Assembly (NCBI GenBank): GCA_910586835.1
Contig: CAJUJU010000084.1
Span: 1 to 10,275 of the forward strand
Length of the DNA: 10,275 bases
Direction of reading: 5' to 3'
DNA from: an uncultured Acetatifactor sp.
GTDB taxonomy: Bacteria; Bacillota; Clostridia; Lachnospirales; Lachnospiraceae
The position numbers were made by a program, and so were the translations under genes. The notes beneath the pieces were generated by a model, which had not been told where the DNA came from, ran no database searches, and was given only the letters and a program-made list of their open reading frames with translations. Position 1 is the stretch's first letter. Every line of letters begins with the position of its first letter. Positions 6,570 to 10,275 of this stretch are shown piece by piece.

Positions 6570-6608
6570 GCGAACCCGGAAAACCGAAAGGTTTTTCGGG
6601 TCTCTGCC
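6570..6608 (+). repeat. 39-nt palindromic repeat, copy 2
   Basis: This is the second copy. The only change from copy 1 is in the loop, GAAA instead of GAGA, so both keep a GNRA tetraloop. It ends 23 bases before the next gene's ATG and 14 bases before its ribosome binding site. Confidence 0.8.
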
Positions 6609-6631
6609 ATGAAAAAAACAGCGGAGGCAAT

Positions 6632-7831
6632 ATGGCGGACATCAAAAGCTATATGAAGGAAAAGGAAAAGCGGGAACGAAGGCAGACCGGCTACAAGGAA
6701 AAGATCATCAGACATAAGCTGGCAAACATATACCGCATCCTGCTTTTGCTTGCCGGCGCTGCTGCGCTGATTGCCCTGATTGTAGTCCAGTATAGGAGGC
6801 ATGTCTACACGGACTATGACATTATCTTTTCCGTGCCCCGGGAGAGCGTTTCGAGTTCCGTGGATATCCGGCTGGGAAACGCTATTCTGACCTACAGTAA
6901 AGACGGTGCGCACTGCACCGATGCAAAAGGGAATGTGACGTGGAACCAGACCTACGGAATGCAGGATATTCTGCTGGCAGTGTGCGGGGATACGGTGGCC
7001 ATAGGAGCCTATAACGGAAGATCTATCTATGTGCAGAACACGGAGAAGCAACTGCGGGAGATTACTACAACCATGCCCATTCGGGAGCTGGCGGTCTCGG
7101 CCAACGGATATGTGACTGCTGTGCTGGAAGGGACGGACGCGGCGCTGATCCACACCTATAATCCGAATGCCGACGGGAAAGATTATGAGGGACAGGCTCA
7201 TATGACCGGTTCCGGCTACCCTACATCCATCAGCCTTTCGCCAAACGGAGAACTGCTGTGTGTGGCATATATCTATGTGGATACCGGAGTGATGAAGACC
7301 AATGTTGTATTTTACAACTTTGGCGTTGTAGGGGAAAACGGGAACGACTACATGGTGAGCGTCTATTCCTATACGGATACGCTGACGCCGCAGGTGCAGT
7401 TTATGAATGATAATACGGCCTTTGCGGTGGGGGACAACCGGCTGACCATCTATTCGGGAAACCATGCTCCGAAGGAAGTGGCCGGAATCATCCTTGACAG
7501 TGAGATCAGAGCGGTCTATCACAGCGATAAGTATGTGGGGCTGGTGTTCCGCTCGGATGACGGTGAAAAGCTGTACCGGATGGATGTATACAATACGCTG
7601 GCGGAAAAGGTCGGGAGCTTCGATATTAATATAGATTATACGGATATCTTTTTCGGGGAATCCAATTTTGTGGCTTACAATGATACGGAATGCGTCATTA
7701 TGACCATGGACGGAATTGAGAAATTTAACGGAGAGTTTGCAAAGCCGGTACGGCTTATGCTTCCGGTGGGAAATTCATACAGATACATGCTGGTGACGGA
7801 CAGTTCCATAGATACAATACAGCTGAAATAG
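6632..7831 (+). CDS. Membrane-anchored beta-propeller-like protein (DUF5711-like)
   Basis: The 399-residue product starts with a highly basic cytoplasmic segment (about 9-29, KEKEKRERRQ). It has one membrane helix (about 34-52, YRILLLLAGAAALIALIVV) and an extracytoplasmic domain of about 340 residues. That domain is built of short beta-rich repeats such as LTYSKDGAHCTDAKGNVTW, ELAVSANGYVTAVLEG and SISLSPNGELLCVAYI, the look of propeller blades. I recognise it as resembling the DUF5711 family of Lachnospiraceae, from memory only. No catalytic motif is visible. The ribosome binding site GGAGG (6623-6627) is only 4 bases from the ATG, closer than is typical. cvpA follows 15 bp downstream, so the two are co-transcribed. 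It could act as an envelope scaffold or sensor; the function is unknown. Confidence 0.85.
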   Translation: MADIKSYMKEKEKRERRQTGYKEKIIRHKLANIYRILLLLAGAAALIALIVVQYRRHVYTDYDIIFSVPRESVSSSVDIRLGNAILTYSKDGAHCTDAKGNVTWNQTYGMQDILLAVCGDTVAIGAYNGRSIYVQNTEKQLREITTTMPIRELAVSANGYVTAVLEGTDAALIHTYNPNADGKDYEGQAHMTGSGYPTSISLSPNGELLCVAYIYVDTGVMKTNVVFYNFGVVGENGNDYMVSVYSYTDTLTPQVQFMNDNTAFAVGDNRLTIYSGNHAPKEVAGIILDSEIRAVYHSDKYVGLVFRSDDGEKLYRMDVYNTLAEKVGSFDINIDYTDIFFGESNFVAYNDTECVIMTMDGIEKFNGEFAKPVRLMLPVGNSYRYMLVTDSSIDTIQLK

Positions 7832-7846
7832 AAAGAGGAGGGACAA

Positions 7847-8380
7847 ATGAGCGGACTGAGTATTAACATCTTGTTGATTATCGTGATTATTGCGGCGATT
7901 GGGAAGGCGTGTGACGGATACAAAAAAGGCATGGTGAAGGAGATCATTTCCCTGGTATCCATGTTGATCCTCTGCGGCGTGATAGCCCTGATCGCGGGGG
8001 GGGTCAGCAGCTATCATGACGGAAAGATGGTTCATGTAGTAGTCACTGTCGTACTGCTGGGGTTGCTTGGAATCGTGCATCATCTACTGAGCCTGGTGTT
8101 TTTTTCCGCAAAGCTGGTATCCAAGCTTCCGGTGGTAAGCTTTGTCAATAAGCTTTTGGGAATCGTATTCGGCGTTGCGGAGGTGGTGCTGGTGCTCTGG
8201 ACGGTCTATACCTTTGCGATGATGATGGATCTGGGGGCTATCGGGCAGGTGATACTGTCCTATACGGAGGAAAGCCAGATTCTCACTTTCCTGTACCGGC
8301 ACAATTTCCTGGCCTACGGAATAGAGCTGCTGTCGGATAAATTTGATTTCATTCCGCTGATTTCGGGCTGCCTGCTGTAG
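7847..8380 (+). CDS. CvpA family membrane protein
   Basis: The 177-residue product has four hydrophobic stretches, about 6-22, 33-52, 62-86 and 97-127. The first loop has the CvpA signature (DGYKKGMVKEI, 23-33), and the fourth begins NKLLGIVFGVAEVV (101-114). E. coli CvpA is named for colicin V production. In general the family are small inner-membrane proteins linked to envelope homeostasis, and their molecular activity is not settled. The ribosome binding site GAGGAGGG (7835-7842) lies 4 bases before the ATG. It follows the DUF5711-like gene by 15 bp and probably shares its leader and promoter. A run of eight G residues occurs inside the gene. The family call is good; the specific role is unknown. 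Confidence 0.85.
   Translation: MSGLSINILLIIVIIAAIGKACDGYKKGMVKEIISLVSMLILCGVIALIAGGVSSYHDGKMVHVVVTVVLLGLLGIVHHLLSLVFFSAKLVSKLPVVSFVNKLLGIVFGVAEVVLVLWTVYTFAMMMDLGAIGQVILSYTEESQILTFLYRHNFLAYGIELLSDKFDFIPLISGCLL
7996..8003 (+). repeat. G8 homopolymer inside cvpA
   Basis: Eight consecutive G residues encode part of IAGGVSS (residues 49-55). Gain or loss of one base would shift the frame after about residue 52 of 177. Confidence 0.9.
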
Positions 8381-8500
8381 GATGGCAGGGGGCTATGGGA
8401 TCGGCCGGCTGTCCGGGATGACAGGAGTGAAGGCGGGAACGGCCTTCTGCCTTATGGTTTGCCCTGGCAGAGGAGGCATTATGATCGGAAGGTGGTACTT
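8381..8500 (+). other. GC-rich spacer with three short hairpins
   Basis: Between the cvpA stop and the possible small gene lie CTGTC/GACAG (8409-8413 with 8420-8424), GAAGGC/GCCTTC (8429-8434 with 8442-8447) and CTGCC/GGCAG (8447-8451 with 8466-8470). None is followed by a T-run, so no intrinsic terminator is called. The cvpA reading frame stays open after its TAG through this whole stretch. Confidence 0.4.
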
Positions 8501-8623
8501 TTGAGCCCGGGGCAGAGCGATGAACTGATTTACAGAGCGGACAGGTATCTGGAGACGTTGTATCATACAAAAGAGAAGGCAGCGTTATTGAAAGCGTTTG
8601 AGACAGAAATGAGAAAAAACTGA
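8501..8623 (+). CDS. Possible small protein, 40 residues, TTG start
   Basis: A TTG codon with GGAAGG (8487-8492) 8 bases upstream opens a 40-codon frame ending in TGA. The product is largely one amphipathic helix (SDELIYRADRYLETLYHTKE then AALLKAFETEMRKN), with a natural Glu/Lys/Leu/Arg composition unlike a random frame. No ATG occurs in frame until residue 37. The frame is open all the way back to the cvpA TAG, so a GTG at 8492 or a TTG at 8459 are alternative starts. I do not recognise a family. It may belong to the cvpA transcript. Existence is moderately likely; function is unknown. Confidence 0.4.
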   Translation: MSPGQSDELIYRADRYLETLYHTKEKAALLKAFETEMRKN

Positions 8624-8633
8624 AACCTTGCAA

Positions 8634-8664
8634 TTGCACACCACTTTTTTCCCAATGCTATAAT
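8634..8664 (+). promoter_or_regulatory. Extended -10 promoter upstream of the phosphotransferase genes
   Basis: TATAAT (8659-8664) is preceded by TGC, an extended -10. TTGCAC (8634-8639) is a fair -35 at 19 bp, longer than ideal. Predicted start is near 8671. A leader of about 150 nt follows before the next credible start codon. Confidence 0.6.
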
Positions 8665-8695
8665 ATCGAAGCAGAAGATCACGGTCTCGATATTA
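8661..8695 (+). promoter_or_regulatory. Inverted repeat over the -10 box; candidate operator
   Basis: TAATATCGA (8661-8669) and TCGATATTA (8687-8695) are perfect inverted copies of 9 bp with a 17-bp gap. The left half overlaps the -10 box and the right half lies just after the predicted start. Because the RNA would start inside the repeat, a DNA-binding site fits better than an RNA hairpin. Confidence 0.45.
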
Positions 8696-8820
8696 CAGGC
8701 AAAAAGAAGAAGGGTGGTGTTTTTTAATGAGATGCTTTGAGGTAAATGTCAGTTCTCACTGCTTTCCGGAGTCCAGATGCCGTAGGTCGGCGCCGCAGGG
8801 GACGACAGAGGGAGGTATGG

Positions 8821-9003
8821 ATGAATATAAAGGATGCAGCAGAGTATCTGACCGGGCACAATACAGAGAAAATAGAAATCGGGCAGAGCGGTGCGGAGGT
8901 ATATGACATAGAGGGGCAATACCTATTGAAGCGGGTGAGAGAAGTCTACTTCTCCATGGCGGAAGGATATGAGAGGCTGAAGGCCGGAAGCATTGCCGGC
9001 TGA
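8821..9003 (+). pseudogene. Truncated phosphotransferase (APH-like) N-terminal fragment
   Basis: A 60-residue frame begins MNIKDAAEYLTGHNTEKIEI and continues GQSGAEVYDIEGQYLLKRV, which resembles the nucleotide-loop and Lys strand (Lys37) at the start of aminoglycoside 3'-phosphotransferase-like kinases. It then stops at TGA (9001-9003) where the family normally continues for about 200 residues. No APH catalytic motif is found in the other frames before the next gene. The ATG at 8821 follows GAGGGAGG (8808-8815) and is preferred over the in-frame ATG at 8746, whose added residues are Arg-rich and unlike the family. It could be translated as a small peptide, but a decayed remnant is more likely. 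Confidence 0.5.
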
Positions 9004-9074
9004 AGAATTTTGTTTCTGCGGGCAGGAAACCCCATTGTACTGTGACAGACAAATCAGAGAAAAGGAGAGGAAAT

Positions 9075-10037
9075 ATGCCGGTCAGTATCACAAAGAGCGC
9101 ATTGACGGAAGCTGTGGTAAACCAAATGGTACAGCGAGCATTCGGACGGGATGCATCGGAGATGGAAGAGCTGAAGGAAGGATACTTTAATGTCGCCTAT
9201 CGGATTGGGTTGGGTGATCGGCAGGCGGTGTTAAAGATCGCGCCGCCCAGGGAAGTTCCTGTTATGACTTATGAAAAGAATATCATGTTCAGCGAAGTGG
9301 ATTCTATGAGAATGATTGCGGGGCGCACCAAGGTGCCTGTGCCGAAGATTCTTTTTTATGACGACAGCTGTGAGATTGCGGACAGAGAGTATTTTTTTAT
9401 GGAAATGCTGGAGGGACAAAGCCTGTCGGGTTTGCAGGATCGTTTGCCGGAAAGTGTGCGGCAGGAAATTTACCGCGCGCTTGGAGGCTATAACAGGGAG
9501 CTGAATCAGGTACAGGGAGAGAAATTCGGTTATTATGGTCAGGCTGACAGACAGGGAGACGACTGGTATGAGGTATTCCGGAGTATGATTCTGGACGCCT
9601 ATGCGGATGCAATGCGTAAGCAGATCGCGATTCCTGCGGCCAGGGAAACCGTCCTGCAGATGCTGGAGGAGGATCGGGCCTGTTTTGAGTCGGTAAAAGT
9701 TCCCCGGTTTGTACACTGGGACATCTGGGCAGGGAATGTGTTTATTGCGGATGATAAGATTGAGGGGATCATTGATTTTGAGAGGTGTCTGTGGGCGGAT
9801 CCACTGATGGAGGCGGGATTCCGCAGTCATCAGTATGATAAGGCCTTTTACGAAGGGTATGGGATTTCGGAATTAAGCGGAGAGGAAAAGCGACGCGCAA
9901 TGTGGTATGACACCTATCTTGCGCTGCTTTGGTGCATGGAGAGCGATTACAGAATGTATGAGAACAGGGATTTTTATTATCTGGGCTGCAGGGTATTGCA
10001 GGAAAGACTGAACGTACTGCAGCATGGAAATACATGA
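9075..10037 (+). CDS. APH/choline-kinase-like phosphotransferase
   Basis: The 320-residue product belongs to the phosphotransferase enzyme family (aminoglycoside phosphotransferase superfamily). It has an N-lobe with YFNVAYRIG (37-45), the ATP-binding lysine Lys54 in VLKIA and an acidic partner around Glu74. A hinge follows (YFFMEMLEG, 106-114). In the C-lobe, the Brenner motif HWDIWAGN (214-221) supplies catalytic Asp216 and metal ligand Asn221, and IIDFE (232-236) supplies Asp234. All the residues needed for phosphotransfer are present. The substrate cannot be told from sequence; aminoglycosides, choline, sugars, macrolides or fructosamines are all used by relatives, so resistance should not be assumed. 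The ATG at 9075 follows AGGAGAGG (9063-9070). A GTG at 9042 would add 11 residues with no ribosome binding site. It is probably transcribed from the promoter at 8634-8664. Confidence 0.88.
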   Translation: MPVSITKSALTEAVVNQMVQRAFGRDASEMEELKEGYFNVAYRIGLGDRQAVLKIAPPREVPVMTYEKNIMFSEVDSMRMIAGRTKVPVPKILFYDDSCEIADREYFFMEMLEGQSLSGLQDRLPESVRQEIYRALGGYNRELNQVQGEKFGYYGQADRQGDDWYEVFRSMILDAYADAMRKQIAIPAARETVLQMLEEDRACFESVKVPRFVHWDIWAGNVFIADDKIEGIIDFERCLWADPLMEAGFRSHQYDKAFYEGYGISELSGEEKRRAMWYDTYLALLWCMESDYRMYENRDFYYLGCRVLQERLNVLQHGNT

Positions 10038-10133
10038 GCAATGGGGAATGATCGTTTTATGGGAGCAGCAAGAATATTCTGCCGCTCTCAGCCTTTGTAC
10101 AGCGCCCGACAGAGAGTGAAATATGTGATCCTG

Positions 10134-10192
10134 TAAAAATTAGAAGAAATTTCAAAAAAGCTGTTGACAAAGGAAACGGCACATGATATGAT
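10134..10192 (+). promoter_or_regulatory. Strong promoter with UP-like element (rRNA operon type)
   Basis: A perfect TTGACA (10164-10169), a 17-bp spacer and TATGAT (10187-10192) with upstream TG (10184-10185) form a near-ideal sigma-A promoter. The preceding 10134-10160 is A/T-rich with A-tracts, as in UP elements of rRNA promoters. Predicted start is near 10199. Confidence 0.85.
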
Positions 10193-10198
10193 ATCAAA

Positions 10199-10275
10199 GT
10201 TGCCGCGAGGAACAGCAACGATGCTCTTTGACAAATAAACAGTAATGCAACCCTGAAAATTCCAAGAGAATTATT
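10199..10275 (+). promoter_or_regulatory. rRNA operon leader with hairpin and boxA
   Basis: The predicted transcript starts with GTTGC (10199-10203) that can pair with GCAAC (10215-10219), a boxB-like hairpin. TGCTCTTTGACA (10222-10233) follows, matching E. coli boxA TGCTCTTTAACA at 11 of 12 positions. boxA recruits the Nus antitermination factors on rRNA transcripts. No mature rRNA sequence is present before the window ends, so the 16S gene is inferred to begin to the right. Confidence 0.75.

Larger units (their letters stand above)
6429..6608 (+). ncRNA. Structured leader RNA with alternative closing helix
   Basis: Three perfect or near-perfect hairpins occur in the leader. One is 6451-6460 with 6474-6483 (10 bp). 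The others are 6510-6521 with 6526-6537 (12 bp, GAGA loop) and 6574-6585 with 6590-6601 (12 bp, GAAA loop). GGGCAGAG (6429-6436) is complementary to CTCTGCCC (6538-6545), which closes a three-way junction around the first two hairpins and abuts the second. The same 5' segment can instead pair over 7 bp with CTCTGCC (6602-6608) after the third hairpin. No terminator T-run follows, and I recognise no known riboswitch class. The structure is visible; the regulatory role is inferred. Confidence 0.45.

Noticed and set aside
6609..6656. 15-codon frame starting right after repeat copy 2
   Set aside because: No ribosome binding site, and it overlaps the true start of the DUF5711-like gene out of frame; too short to support.
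6470..7522. 350-residue open frame on the minus strand
   Set aside because: It is antisense to the leader and the DUF5711-like gene, crosses the palindromic repeats, and has no recognisable domain.
8382..8504. 40-residue frame starting just after the cvpA stop
   Set aside because: No ribosome binding site, Gly-rich odd composition, and overlap with hairpins; probably chance.
8727..8906. 59-residue frame starting at ATG 8727 as a leader peptide
   Set aside because: A weak upstream GGGTGG exists, but the product is Arg/Cys-rich and overlaps the better supported 8821 frame; there is no attenuator to go with it.
9042..9074. GTG start at 9042 for the phosphotransferase
   Set aside because: There is no ribosome binding site before it, while the ATG at 9075 has AGGAGAGG just upstream.
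9231..9830. 199-residue open frame on the minus strand
   Set aside because: It is antisense to the intact phosphotransferase and covers its catalytic motifs; a shadow.
10063..10089. Terminator after the phosphotransferase
   Set aside because: The palindromic AGAATATTCT and flanking GAG/CTC pairs form only a weak bulged hairpin without a T-run.

Overview
The window looks like chromosomal DNA of a clostridial Firmicute, most likely a member of the Lachnospiraceae. The reasons are the dnaX-ybaB-recR cluster, strong AGGAGG-type ribosome binding sites, sigma-A promoters, and a LysM / DUF5711-like / CvpA set of envelope genes that I associate with that family. This placement is inference from gene content, not a database result. 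All protein genes run on the + strand. One tRNA gene at the left edge runs the other way.

Left part (1-5049): tRNA-Ser(CGA) on the minus strand is transcribed back-to-back with pfkA (6-phosphofructokinase). pfkA leads a tightly spaced housekeeping row. dnaX encodes the clamp-loader subunit, ybaB a nucleoid protein, and recR a recombinational repair protein whose ATG overlaps the ybaB stop by one base. galM (aldose 1-epimerase) follows. Gaps are 33 bp or less, so one transcript from the promoter at 230-258 probably covers the row. It links sugar metabolism with replication and repair genes by position only.

Middle part (5050-8623): a long hairpin (5099-5154) ends the galM transcript unit and buries the ribosome binding site of the next gene. 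That gene encodes a bitopic protein with a cytoplasmic N-terminal domain, one membrane segment, a Pro-rich stalk and a C-terminal LysM domain. A 230-bp spacer then carries an extended -10 promoter and a leader with three stable hairpins. Two of these are near-identical 39-nt repeats capped by GNRA loops, and a helix can form with either repeat. The leader precedes a membrane-anchored beta-propeller-like protein (DUF5711-like) and a CvpA-family membrane protein. A possible 40-residue protein with a TTG start follows.

Right part (8624-10275): a new promoter, with an inverted repeat over its -10 box, precedes a short remnant of an aminoglycoside-phosphotransferase-like gene and then an intact phosphotransferase of the same superfamily. 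The window ends in what looks like a ribosomal RNA operon promoter and leader: an AT-rich upstream element, TTGACA-N17-TATGAT, a small hairpin and a boxA. The rRNA itself would lie just outside.

I found no CRISPR array, transposase, integrase or recognisable defence system. The points most worth a second look are two RNA-level arrangements (5099-5154 and 6429-6608), the poorly characterised LysM/DUF5711/CvpA envelope module, and the unusual active-site residues of the phosphofructokinase.
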